DNA from: Phragmites australis
Taxonomy: Eukaryota > Streptophyta > Magnoliopsida > Poales > Poaceae
Direction of reading: 5' to 3'
DNA: 64,000 nt
Assembly (NCBI RefSeq): GCF_958298935.1
Contig: NC_084940.1
Coordinates: forward strand, 6,168,001-6,232,000
Numbering within the stretch: position 1 is the first letter of the stretch; the number at the start of each line of letters is the position of its first letter. A program made the translations under genes and the position numbers. The notes beneath the pieces were generated by a model. The model did no database searches and was not told where the DNA came from. It saw only the letters and a program-made list of their open reading frames with translations. Below, piece by piece: positions 49,001-60,374 of the stretch.

Positions 49001-50118
49001 TAGGGCTGGAAATGGGTCCGATCCAGTTTAGTGGAGTAAAATTATACTCGACTCAGAAACCTGACAACCTTAACTCGATTCGTACACAATTTACTAATCG
49101 AGCGGAAACTCCAACCCGAACCTGAGCCTGTTTGGCACCCATCGGGTTTCAGCGCCCGTTGGATTGTCCAGGACGCCTTCCTGTGTTAGACTTGCGACGC
49201 CACCGTCCACTCGGCCAACCTGCTCGTGCGCCGCCACCATTGTGTCTGCCTCCTCTCAGCGTCCTCCTCCTCACCTCCGCGCGACCTCAACGTGCCCGCA
49301 TGGCTCAATAGCCTCAAGCGTCGACCCCAGGAGCAAGCACGAGGTGGCGTCCGCCGCAGCTTCGTCAGCGGTAGTCCTCGATCTCGAGGCGGAGGAGTCT
49401 GGATCTCGCATTGTGGGCTACAATGACCATGGGATGGAGGACGACGAGGAGGACCAGCTGTGTCGCGTGCCAGCGTTCGATCCCATGCTTGCCGAGCTGT
49501 ACAATCCCGTGGTCGACGAGGGGGAGCAGAAGCCGACCTGCCTGATCTCGTCCCTCGCGGAGACGTCGCCGGAGTTCACCTCTGACTCGGCGGAAGCAGA
49601 CGAGCTCTTTGGGTTCGACGTCCCCAACATGGAGCTCGCTAGCTTCGCCGCGTACATGAAAAGGAAGCAGTCAGAGATGGATTTGCGGCCGAACCGCCAG
49701 ATCTGCAGCAGGAGGAGGCCAAGGGACGGCTGTCGGGCAGTGGGGAGGCCTGGCTGTGGCTGTCGGGCAGTAAGGAGGCGACGGTGGCGGCAACGACCAG
49801 CTGCCCAATGCGGCTAACAGGCTAAGCTGCTTCGGGGAGGGACTAAGGAGCATTGGGCAAGCTGGCAGGCCGCGCGGGGGGAGTGCAATGCATTTGATGG
49901 AGTTGGGCTGGGCCTTGTGATGTTGTGCATGTTAATGATTTCGGGGTAATCAGGCGACCCGTGGGTACCCGCGGGCGAAATTCAAAACCCGAACCCGACC
50001 GATAAGATTTGGGTACCCGACCCATAGGTCCCATGGGCGAAATTTGCCACCCAAACCCGAACTCGTCGGGTCATAAACTTGTGGGTACCCGAACCCATGA
50101 GTTCAATTGCCAGCCCTA
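49001..50118 (+). mobile_element. Non-autonomous hAT-type element carrying a B-box gene fragment
   Basis: The left tip TAGGGCTGGAAATGGGT (49001) faces the right tip whose complement is TAGGGCTGGCAATTGAAC (ends 50118). TAGGGCTGG-type ends are typical of plant hAT elements. The flanking octamers AAAATGTC (48993-49000) and AAAATTTT (50119-50126) match at 6 of 8 positions, consistent with a worn 8-bp target duplication. Subterminal repeats such as 'gggtacccgacccat' and 'acccgaacccgacc' (49960-50100) are also hAT-like. Between them lies CONSTANS-like coding sequence, described separately. No transposase is present. Confidence 0.75.
49151..49690 (+). pseudogene. B-box (CONSTANS-like, BBX) zinc-finger gene fragment, broken
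   Basis: One frame reads QDAFLC, a stop, then TCDATVHSANLLVRRHH, the second half of a B-box zinc finger as in CO-like proteins. The in-frame TAG at 49187-49189 sits where the family usually has Gln. The frame then continues with LNVPAWLNSLKRRP. A frameshift near 49325 moves to the frame of SKHEVASAAASSAV, then FDPMLAELYNPVVDEGEQKP and LFGFDVPNMELASFAAYM, resembling the middle region of COL9-16-type proteins. The first part of the tandem B-boxes and the CCT domain are missing. Intact relatives are nuclear regulators of flowering and light signalling. The fragment lies wholly inside the hAT element and is not functional as it stands. Confidence 0.75.
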
Positions 50119-50346
50119 AAAATTTTGCAATAAAATGAGACGTATATGTTATTAGAATTGTTTATTTGTATTAAAAATTATATTAAAGAGGTAGATAAAA
50201 AATATATAATAAATCTAAAAATGAATAAAGGGTCTAAATAAATAAATATTAGATAGAAAAGATAAACAGTCTAAAATTAAAAAGCCGAGATGAATCATAC
50301 GATATACGTGCACAGGAACATACCAAATTGCATTTCTTGTCCCACC

Positions 50347-51528
50347 CAGGGTTAAAAAACCATCGATAACCGCCCAAAAATCGCAGTTACCGACCTTCCC
50401 GGTCCGGTCCAGTTTCAAAAACCGAACGGTAACCGAAATTTGAATTCAAAAAATTCGAAAAAATAAAAAAAATTCAAAAAAAATCTTAAAAAAACTACAA
50501 ACAATTCTAAGACCTTCTGTGAAAATGTTTTTCAAAAATAATGTCGTTTGCATCATATTTTATAGGGAGAAAGTTTGAAAAAAAATGAAAAAATTTGAAG
50601 CGTGCGGCTCAATTATTAACTCACATTAAGGAAAAGTGTAACATGCAAACACATATTTTTCTTGTATAAAACATATTTTAAGATAATCTTTAAAATTGAT
50701 TTCACTTTATTTAGAGTTTTATTAAATTCTCTATGATTTTTACAAAGTTCACAAGCATAAAGTGAATATGTTAAGAAACAGCACTGTAATTAACTTTTTC
50801 ATGTCTACTATTATTTTTTCTACGTAAATCATAATATAAATAAGCTAATGAAAGTGATTTCACTAATTTTTGAGGTGTAATGGGTCAGTTATGAATTAAT
50901 CTAGTCGCAACACATTTATACAATCATGCATGTTACAATAACTAATTCATGAGTTCATATATTTTTAAAAGATATAGGATCATGTAAGAAGACTAACAAA
51001 ATTAGTTTCATGATTTTTGGATTAGCAAAGAGTAAACTATGCATTTATCTTGGTTTAACAAATAAAATTTCTCACAGAAAATTTTGAACTTTTTTATGAG
51101 TATAAATACTTTTATCATGTAGATCATGTTACAAGGAAGCCAACAAAATTTGTTTCACTTTATTTGAAGCTCAGATGAATTAGTTATTGATTTTACAAGA
51201 TTGAACCCTTTTTTAGTTTTTTTTGAACTGCGCTGAAATTCGATAAAACCGCTCGATAAATCGAGAAAACCGAGCGGTTACCTACCCAAACTGCTCGGTA
51301 ACCGACCAAATCAAAAATGCGAGAAAATCGCTCGGTAACCGACCCAAACCGCTCGGTAACCGACCAAAACCGAGCGGTTACCGAGAGGGAAAAAACACGA
51401 TTTTTTCGCAAAAATTCAAAAATTACCGAATAAATTTTCTCGTAATTTTTTTAATTTTTAACCGATAATCATGGTTACCATGATTTTTTGGTTACCGCCA
51501 GAGATGGCCGGTCGGTAAGTGAACCATG
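50347..51528. mobile_element. hAT-like non-autonomous element with perfect 8-bp target duplication
   Basis: The 1182-bp element starts CAGGGTTAAAAAACC and ends with the complement of CATGGTTCACTTACC. It is flanked by GTCCCACC on both sides (50339-50346 and 51529-51536). The ends are rich in 'ggtaaccg' and 'accgagcggttaccg' repeats in both orientations; the centre is AT-rich and non-coding. The element lies only about 230 bp from the B-box-carrying hAT element but has different tips, so it is a separate insertion. A related copy ends at 358 in this window. Confidence 0.8.
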
Positions 51529-51536
51529 GTCCCACC

Positions 51537-52576
51537 CCACCCCAGCCCCTACCCCTTCTCAGAAGCTGACGAGGACGGAACAATCAACGGCCGCGATTCC
51601 AAGGCCGTTGCCATGAAAACTCGAAACCAACAAGGGGAGAAAGGCTTTTCGTCCCTGTTGCGCAATCACTTCTCATAATAAGCCTACCACTGACTAGGCC
51701 AGCGAGTGAAGAGGCATGAGTGCACGGCTTTCGAGGTTCTGTCGACCCTTCCTTTCCTTCAATTGCCCCTCCGTTTCTGCAATTCGCTTCTCCATTTTAT
51801 TTTCTCCGTATCTTCTTCCACTCTCTCTCTTGCTTTTGCGGTTTTGCCTGATCTGGTGTGTGCAGTGAGTGCTGAGTAGGAGTCCGTAGCTAGGCAGGCT
51901 AAGCAATCTTTGACCAGCCAGGCTTGGCTGGTGCGTGCTACAGTACTGTAGCATCCCTGCGCAGCCCAACGGATGGATGGATCCGATCAGGCTTTCTTAG
52001 CAAAGATGATCAGGAAAAGCTGGCGATGCCAGCGGTCGAGGTGGCTATACTCGTAGCCGTTTGATCTAGGGCCGTGCCTTATGTGATGATCAAGGGAGGA
52101 TAGCCGTGCAAGAGGTTGGCAGCCAAGGGCACACAGGATAGACGATTAGTGTCAGACCCATAAGTACACTAACACTGCTCGTCAAGTGGTCTGTCCAGGA
52201 GCTGGTTTGACACGCTGTGAGGTACTATGGCCTTAGACCTTTCTTTCAAACCTCTCATGCTCGACGAGGTTTACTCTTGAAATCTACCTTCTTTGTCGCA
52301 CCACTGCATGCATGCTGCATACACGTGCATGCATGCATTAGCTTCCGCTTAGATTGTGGGCATCACATTGAATCAGAAATAGACTCGACACACTCTGACG
52401 AAAATAGTTTGATGCATACACTCATCAGTTGCTTCTCAAACTAAGAAGAAGACAGATCCTTTAAAAAATCATTGTCAGTTCAGCATGGACCCCAATCCTG
52501 CGATTCCATCCTATGCTGTTTACAGACTCTACCATACAGGACCGGCAATCTCCGTTCCGAAAAATCCATAGGTTTT
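51537..52576. other. Unassigned stretch
   Basis: An open frame on the minus strand at 51694-51969 (91 codons) is basic and charged at its C-terminal half, with no recognisable domain. The remaining sequence shows neither genes nor clear repeats. Confidence 0.3.
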
Positions 52577-52852
52577 TGTTATGTTCCGACCTGCGAATCC
52601 TTATTTTAGCACACAAACTCAAGGGATAGTTCCAATTTCAACACAAAGCACCAGCTGATACAAGTGTTTTGGGATACAAAGATTGGGAAGAAGCAGGGGA
52701 TATGGATTAGAGAAATCGGAGTTCCGGATAGAGGAGCAATGTGGAAGATGGGAGCCGACGCCGCAATGCTCAATTCATCACGTTCACTGCTCCTTGCTAA
52801 GTTATGTAGTCTTTGCCTTTTTCATCCGAGTGAGCTTGGAGATGGCCCATCA

Positions 52853-54660
52853 TGTTAGAGTATATTTAGTAGTTAGAATTTATAATTTTGAATTGGGATA
52901 TGTGTCGGGAGTTTTTTTTTTCCCAACATCGAGTCGTCTGTCGACCCGTGCGGCAACCGCGATACATTGGATCACATCGCATCGTCGCCTGTCTCCGTCT
53001 CCGTAGCGCGTGGCGGCAAGGCATCGGTCCACTCACGTGGATGCACGTTGCCCATCGATGCACCACCGATGCCCGTCTCTCGCGTCTCTTGTTCACGCGC
53101 CCGCCGTCAACACGTGTTGGACCGATGTTGCCCATCCATACCGCATCATCCCGAGCCGTCTCCATCCGTGCGTCACAAGCTTGGATCCACATTGGTCCCT
53201 ATCTCCATGTGCACGGGCCGTCCTCCGTCCGCGTCACCCGACTGCTCGACCATGTTTGCGCATCCTCGACCACCACCAGTGCGGCACGGCTTAGCGTGCA
53301 ACGCTCCAAGGGATGCCCTCACGTGTCGCTACCCAACCACTCTTTTCGCATGGCGTTCCACACTGGTTCATCGTCGCCTCCACCTCCCGGGATGCCTCTG
53401 CCATGACCGCCATAGTCCGCCCTCAATCTAATCAGTCGATCATGCGCAGCTCCTCCCGGTCGATCGACAACAGCTACCATCGTTCACGAGTACACGCGTT
53501 CCCTTCCCAAGAACCGAGGCTGCCGTTGTGTCGCCTTCGGGTCGCAGTGCTGCCGTCTGTGGTCCGAGTCTCCATAGTGCCGCTGGGCCCTCCCAGGCGT
53601 GGTTCGATCTAATAGAGGATCCGACAGTCGCCCTTCATCGCCCTCCCGCGCGCCACGACGCTTCGGTCGACTGATGCCTCCTGCTTGTCGCGTCATCGCC
53701 TTAGTTGTTGGTGCCCTTGGTCTTTGTCATATTGTTCGAGTGTTCTTTGCCAACTTCTTTGAGCACTGTTGTCACGCTCTCTTAGACACCGGCGTTGCCG
53801 CCCTAGGCCGCTGGTTCCATCTCCCTCTACCGTCTTTGTCCAGCACAACCTCGTTGCCAACGTCGCATTCTCCTCCTTGACTTCTCCGTCTACTCCGGCA
53901 TCTGCGTACCATGTCGGCACTGTCCTCCTCGTCACTTTACACATCGCGACCGTCGAGACCTTCTCTATTGGTCCCTCGGACACTGGCGCATGGTTAGGCC
54001 CCCTACCTTCGTGCGCCCGGTACTAGTAACATCGATGCGTGCCTTCATCCCCGACGCATTCCCGGGCCTGACAAACCCGATGCACACCTCGTCCTCGATA
54101 GCCTCGACTGCGTTGACCTTGGCATCGGCCTTCTCTTCTACGATTGCCTCATTCGTGTCACCGTCTTCTTCCGTCGGGCTCCCTGCGCCTGTCACCATGG
54201 TGCCTTCTTGCGCACGTGGCTTCCAACGGCTCCCTCGACCATGGCAACCCTGACTATAGCTACGTCGATCACGACTATCTCACGCACGACATCCTCAACC
54301 ATGGCTACTCGCCTCGCTCTCGGCTACCTCGACTTCGGCACAATGGGCTACCATATGCATGAGCTACTCATCGGTCTCCACTCCAGTCGCAACACCTACA
54401 ACGCAGTGACATTAGGACTACAGGGGATGTCAGTCTGTCAGCTTACTACCATTGACTTCTTCTCTAGTCTGACGGTTTGTGATGCTCCTGCTACAACTGC
54501 AGTGGGATGTTAGAAGTATATTTGGTAGTTAGGATTTGTAATTTCGGATTGCCATATGTATTAGGGAGGCTTCTTGCCCTCAAGTCTCTGTACTCTATTT
54601 ATAGTGCTTGAGAGGCTCAATGCAATACAACCCGCATTAATCAATCCTCATACTCTTTCA
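52853..54660 (+). mobile_element. Nested short-LTR element (TRIM/LARD-like)
   Basis: The phrase 'tgttagaagtatatttggta' with the following 50 bp occurs at 54508 and, slightly diverged, at 52853. The right copy runs on to about 54659 (ends TTTCA), giving an LTR of about 150 bp; the left copy is truncated after about 65 bp. The internal part of about 1.6 kb is GC-rich with many open frames, none resembling gag or pol convincingly. Comparison with the uninterrupted copy at 55712-56046 shows that this block was inserted into an older LTR. Confidence 0.6.
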
Positions 54661-54689
54661 CTTCGATCTAGCTTGGAAGCTCAGCTCTC

Positions 54690-55530
54690 AAATGAACCAT
54701 AGCACTCAAATATCAAATCTTTTCTCTCTAGAACTTAATCCCTTTTTCTCAAATCTCTCCCAAAAGGTGAATCTTTTTCTTTGAAGAGAAGAGGGGGTTT
54801 GGCTTCAGAAGATGGCTGAGAATCGAAATGAGCAAGAATTGGAGGTGGAGGTGTGAGAGGGAGTATAAACAATCCATCTCAGAGAACTGGTTATTGGACA
54901 ATTTTTCAATACACATCGGAATATCCGATTCCCACGATCCGAACATTCATTGTATGCATTTTAACAGCTCCAAACCCCACTTTCTAACTCAGATATGGTA
55001 AGAACACTACATCGGAACATCTGATGTATGGATCGGAACATCCAATCTAAAAAGGAACTCGGATCTGATCAGAATTTTCGATTGTAACATCAGAACCTCC
55101 GATGCCTTTAACTAGGCAAACCTAAGAAACTTATGTTTACAAATTTCGAACTATCCGACCTAGTTAGAACTTCGATATATACATTGGAACTTCTGATTTA
55201 CCAAAGAAACTTTTGACCCGATGTCCATGTTGTGAACTCTCTCTCTCTAATATGAGTAAAGACTAATTTGAGCACTAAGTTCATCACAAAGCTATTACAT
55301 TGCACCACTCTTAATAGTATAACGGTTCTATACTCAATTCAATACTAAAAAAGAACCTTGAAATAGGAAAAACCGCACCCCATCTTCTTTCTTCATTTTT
55401 AGGGGTCGCCAACACCATAATGCATTCATCAATGAGATTTTCACCTATTCAAATACTCAGTGATTACATTAGTCCATTAATTGTTTATCGTCAATCATCA
55501 AAACTCACACATAGAGCCTAGGTGTACTTT
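54690..55530 (-). mobile_element. LTR fragment with 'atcggaacatccgat' repeats
   Basis: Variants of 'catcggaacatccgatgt' recur between 54915 and 55190, like the palindromic repeats in SIRE-type LTRs. The right edge, complemented, reads 'aagtacacctaggctctatg' then 'gtgagttttgatgattgacg', the style of a SIRE LTR start. It therefore lies in minus orientation inside the older minus-strand element. Edges are approximate. Confidence 0.5.
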
Positions 55531-56046
55531 CAATACCTAGTGAATCGTGACCACAAAGTGCGGTTTGGAGTTATCCTATCCCAAAATCCATCAATAGGCA
55601 TTCCATCGAACACTGCATCTATCCTCACATCGGCTGCTCCTACAGTCACCAACGATCTCCCATGCTATCTCTGCGTTCAAAATCCCACAGAACGCCAGAT
55701 CTGATGCCATTTGTTTTGTACCCACTTGTGAATCCTCAATTCAGCACACAAACTTAAGAGATAGGTTCAATTCCAACACAAAGCACCAGCTTATACAAGT
55801 GTTTTGCGGATACAAGTGACAGAATTTGAAGCAAGGATAGGAATAACACTAGATTGGGAAGAAGCAGAGGATATGGGTTAGAGAAATGAGAGTTCGGGGT
55901 AGAGGAGCAATGGGAAAGAGGGGAGCCGACGCCGCAACGCTCAGCTCATCCTTCTGTTCGCTGCTCCTTGCTACGTTAGGTAGTATTTGCCTTTTTTTCA
56001 TCTGAGTGGGCTAGGAGATAGCCTATCGATCTAGATTAGAAGCCCA

Positions 56047-58146
56047 GTTCCTCAGACCCATGTCCGTGACAGTTCTTCACGTCTCTTCTGTGGCTCTCTT
56101 GAATCTCGCCCGTGTGATACACGAAATCATTGTTTCCATTTGGGCATTCGCATGCTTATTCGAAGTACTTTCTTCCATAACACGTGTGTCAGAGCTAAGC
56201 ATGCGCAGGTTTGTGAGGTCCTCGCTTGCTTTCGAAAATGCAGGTCTGTTTGACATGCAAGGGTCTATCTTTGCCGAATCCCATCCGCAGTGACTAAAAA
56301 CTGCTTTACCTGACCGCACACTAGGATTCATGGCGTTAAAAGCTTCGCGGAATATTGATTAGGCTTTGACTGCGACTGTGAGAGTGGGCGTGTCAGTCCC
56401 CTTCCTCGTGCATTGCTGCGCGCTTTTCCTACGCTACGCACGGCCCAGCCACCCCTAGCTCCATGCCTTTCGAGTCTTTTTGAGCTCTCTTTCTCCCTCC
56501 CTCCCCGCTTTTGCTTGTCTGCGGGTGAGGGGTGAGAGAGAGAGAAAGGGAGTTCAAAGGCAAATGGCGCTCCAGAAGGTTGCTATAAAAATGAAAAGTC
56601 AATCAAAGCGCAGGGGAGAGTAAAGCGTTGCTAAGAGTTTCTCTGCAACCAGTAGCAATGGATGTGGTATTGAGGTAGGCCATTTCAGAATTCAGATGAG
56701 TATGACTGTCCTATCTACGGCGTCAAATGCAAGCATCCATGCCCTCCACTGTTAATACATTTTTTTCGTGTCCCAAAAAAAATGAACAAGATCATATACT
56801 AGTAGTACCCTCAACTCACCAAGTGCAAACAATAGGTGCGCTACTAGTATATTACATATATTAAAGGGCCAAGAGGCAGAACAGTTATAGGTAAGGCACT
56901 GTAGCTGCTGTCCATACGAGTCCTAGACATATGTATGTGTATATATATGGTCATGTATATGTATTTGTATATATGTACATGTGTATATATACTTATATAT
57001 ATTCATATATGTATACGTATGTGCATGTATACATTTTTTTTGGGTGAAATTTCAAAAAATAGCGAAAGTAATAATAGTTATATTGATAAATTGGCTGAAA
57101 TAATCTAAGATGTATAGAAAATATCTAAAACTAAAAAAACAAATTTAGTTAGGTCTGTATTACTGTCGTCTATATGTTAAAATTATGTGTATGTATGAAA
57201 GTTTTATTGTTTTTTTTATAATTAAGTAAATATGTTAACTATCGATAAATTCATACATAAATATTTAAATGTCTAAAAGTGATGAATTCAATTTTTAATC
57301 TTCTTTTATTGTACTATGTCAAAAAAAAAGGAGCGTGACCTGAGCACGTCAATCCGCTAGTTACTATAGCAACCGCCAGGCTCCTGCGATGGATTGATAT
57401 GGCCCCTGGCTGGCTGGCCCTGGCCGGCCCAGCGTCACTGTGGCAAAGCATCCGTGATCGATGCGAATATAGCGGCAGGCAGGGACTGAACAGTAGGCGC
57501 ACCATCACGCAGCAGTGCGACTGAAGATGCGGCAGCCCTGCTGCCACAACAAGGTGAGCAAATGACAAGACGCGACTCGCGAGCCGCGAGTACTAGTACC
57601 GAACAATAGATGCGCCTTCAATGGTAAAACGCCAGCCGGGGCCGCGCCGCACGGCGGACCATGCTAAATGCTGCCGATCACGCCACGCGCAGGTCGTCAG
57701 GCCGAACCCGGAAGCGGAGCGCGACGACGTTTGTAGGCCCTACGCCCGTGCGTGAGTTCTACGAGCGGGCGACCGGGCCACGTGGCTGTGGAAGCCTTGG
57801 ATTGGATGCTAATCAAGTTGAAGTTGGAGCCCAACTCTTGGGCAGAAAATAGGATGGCCTTTGCTCAATTTCTTCTGACGGTCAGTGTTAGGCCACGGAA
57901 GGTTGAGATGGGCCTGAATCCGCCTACGACTCAGGGCCGAAGGCCGAACCACATAAACTGCAGCGGAGTCCTGATCGGTTCCAAACACATTCCATGCCAA
58001 CAAAACCTGAACCGGAGCGGACTCGTGTTCCGCTTGTACGGGGCCACGTTGTTCCACGATGAAGGCCTAGCGTGTCCAATTCAAAAAGGCGCACATCAGC
58101 ACATCGCGTGTTTGCGTCAGCCTCGGAGCTTCGTTGGCTAACCGAC
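56047..58146. other. Intergenic stretch upstream of the NAC locus
   Basis: Positions 56925-57035 form a degenerate 'tatatgtatgtgtatata' microsatellite. Positions 57030-57310 are AT-rich and repeat-like. Positions 57350-58130 are GC-rich with short open frames and may include the promoter and leader of the NAC locus; no TATA box could be singled out. An open frame at 56060-56293 has no recognisable domain. Confidence 0.35.
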
Positions 58147-59858
58147 ATGTCGGAAGGGGAGGAGAAAAGGAGGGGCGGAGCCGGAGGGGAGACGACGAGA
58201 AAGAGGGCAAGTACCCGACCGGGTTCCGGTTCAAGCCGACGGACGAAGAGCTCATCGAGTACTACCTCCTCCCCAGGCCGCAGGGCAGGCCTTCGGAGCT
58301 CAGCGAGTCGATCATCGAGGCGAACGTGTACGAGTGTCGCCCGGACACGATGATTTACGGTAGGTGCACGCTCTTGTTAGCGACGCCATGACGTAGGCTT
58401 TCTCTCTCTAGTTAGCTTAGTATGTTCTTCGTGCATTTGCTGATTCGGTGACATTGTGTCAGAGAAGTACAAGGGCAGGGGCGAGGACGAGTGGTTCTTC
58501 CTGTCGCCGCGGGCTCGCATGTACCAGAACGGCGTGAGGCCGTCGCGGAAGACGGAGGACCGCCGCGGGCGGTGGAAGGCGTCGACGGCCACCAAAGTGG
58601 TGGCAAAGGAGAGGGCCGGCGACGGCAAGATCAGGTTCTGCAAGAACGTGCTCAACTACTTCGAGGGCTCCCCCAAGAACGAGCAGAGGACCAGGTGGCT
58701 GACGCGCGAGCTCACCATCCCGGAGTACGAGATCAAGCTTGATAAGACCGGCCCCAACAACACGGTGAGTTTCGCGACGTTTTTCTTTTCTTTTAGATTC
58801 TGCGGGTACTTATACATGCACAGACGTACTACATTGCTATTCTGACGTGGTACAAATAGTCGTTAATCGCTGAACAATTTGGTTACTGGCTGCAGCTGGA
58901 TGAGTACGTCATGTGTAGGATCTAAGTATCCCCGGTGCACAAATGGAACGACGACGAGGCAAGCACCAGCTCGGCGTGCGAAGAAGCACAGCACAGTCAA
59001 GGGACGGCGGAGTCCAAGCTTTCAGAGAGACAAGTTGGCAAGTGGTCGATGGAGGAGCACACACACCGATGCGCCACCGCCATGAAGCAGGGCCGTCAAC
59101 AGAGCATAACCATTGGGTCAGCACCGGTGTTTGGCGCCGGCAATGCCTCCGGAACGGCAAGGTACTATGGCGCACAGGGTCAACCAACACCGTGTAACGG
59201 TCAAGTACCGATGCAGCGACCGGCAGGCATGCGCAATGGCCAGGCACATACAATGGCCAAGCGCCGGTGCAGCAGCCACCAATACCGGTGCAATTTCTGC
59301 CGAACTCTGCAGCGACGAACCCCAACTTGTTTGGCTGGACGACCATGACGATGCCGCCTCCGACGTCCGAACCTGGCTAGCCAAGCGGTCAGGCCGCCGT
59401 GCTTCTCGGGGAATCCACCGCGCCAGGAGCCAGGGATGGGCTACAGGCCGCAGGTGTTCCTGAATTGCTACTACGACCAGAACTATCGAGCCGTGCACCC
59501 ACCGGGCAACGCGTCTTGCGGAACGCAGAATCAGAGGTCGACGGCGTTCGCGCCGCCGCCGGTGCCGCAGCAGCAGCCGTACTTCAGCGGCAACGCCAAC
59601 CATCACGTGAGAGCCACCGTCCCTAGGTGTCCTTACAACCATTACCCTTACCAATACAGTCCGATGACACCGGCGGCTGCGGCGGGTGATCACGGTGGAG
59701 CAACGTCACCCGCAATGCCGGTGTCTGGGGCTGCAGACCAGGCGAGCGGGAGCGGCACGGGAGACTGCAACATAAACGCCGAGTACCATTTCGTGGAGCT
59801 GGCCGCTATCAACACGTCGCTTATGAAGATATTTCACGAATTCAAAATTTTTCTATAG
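58147..59858 (+). pseudogene. NAC transcription factor gene, disrupted
   Basis: The NAC domain reads through three exons. Exon 1 ends at 58359 (YPTGFRFKPTDEELIEYYL and beyond), exon 2 spans 58463-58764 (YEKYKGRGEDEWFFLSPRAR, then RGRWKAS and FCKNVLNYF), and exon 3 starts at 58896 (LDEYVMCRI). Introns are GT-AG. NAC proteins are plant DNA-binding factors with a conserved N-terminal domain and a variable activation tail. Four lesions are visible. The only nearby ATG (58147) is in frame 1 while the domain is in frame 0, so a frameshift lies near 58180. A TAA at 58923-58925 stops translation right after CRI, where the family usually has Tyr. The Pro/Gln-rich tail continues in frame 0 (VSPVHKWNDDEASTS), shifts to frame 2 around 59243-59377 (NSAATNPNLFGWTTMT), then returns to frame 0 (GYRPQVFLNCYYDQNY) and stops at 59858. 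The splice sites are preserved, suggesting recent decay or sequencing errors. Confidence 0.85.
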
Positions 59859-60374
59859 CAACGGGCGCACATCACTTGGCTAATCGAAAATGTCAATGAA
59901 ACAGATGTCTCACCGTCTTTGATTGTACTAGCTTCGTCGACTTGACGGGTATATTGTCCTGGTGTTATCCATAGTTTAGCTCCACTTGCCTCTTCGGCCA
60001 TAAAACTGCACCCGACCCTGAAATCTGATTGCATGAATGATGAATCCTTCATGGACTGCATCTCTCTATTGATTCTGCAGAGCTAGACATGGAACATGCC
60101 CGCTGACTTCCACCGCACTGCCGAACTAGCTTGTATGATGAGCACAAGTCAATGCACAACAGTAACTCTGTTTGACAACTTCTCTGCAGGTGGCATCTGC
60201 GCTTCAAAACATGTTCCTTTCAATGGTCGTCGACAGCTCAACCCGCTCAATTCTTTATCTAATCCATCCCAACTAGCAAGGTGTCACACAATCATAACGG
60301 GTTAGGCTCGCTGCAATATTTTATTACGGTAATATTTTTTTAAAAATTAGTCTTTATTATTTATTTTCTTTTAT
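59859..60374. other. NAC 3' region
   Basis: No gene was recognised. The 3' UTR of the NAC locus, if transcribed, would lie here. Confidence 0.3.

Larger units (their letters stand above)
52577..56046 (-). mobile_element. Minus-strand LTR retrotransposon remnant with nested insertions
   Basis: A segment of about 335 bp at 55712-56046 (starting TGTTTTGTACCCAC on the plus strand) recurs in direct orientation from 52577 ('tgttatgttccgac'), both passing through 'caacacaaagcaccagct' and 'agccgacgccgcaa'. Next to the right copy, the complement of 55699-55711 reads TGGCATCAGATCT-like, matching a tRNA-Met primer-binding site (usual TGGTATCAGAGC). That makes the right copy the 5' LTR of a minus-strand element. 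The left copy is interrupted at 52853 by another LTR element and resumes near 54664 ('cgatctagcttggaagctca', matching 'cgatctagattagaagccca' at about 56026). The internal region is short and non-coding. Confidence 0.6.

Noticed and set aside
49164..49817. Open frame of 217 codons as an intact gene
   Set aside because: Only its middle part matches the B-box family frame. Its first part is out of frame with the zinc finger and its last part is transposon sequence.
53010..54513. Several overlapping open frames of 90-170 codons as host genes
   Set aside because: They lie between the two copies of a short LTR, overlap each other in all frames and show no domain.
58134..58359. Start of the NAC protein at 58134
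   Set aside because: The codon there is TTG, not ATG. No ATG exists in this frame between the upstream stop at 58068 and the NAC domain.
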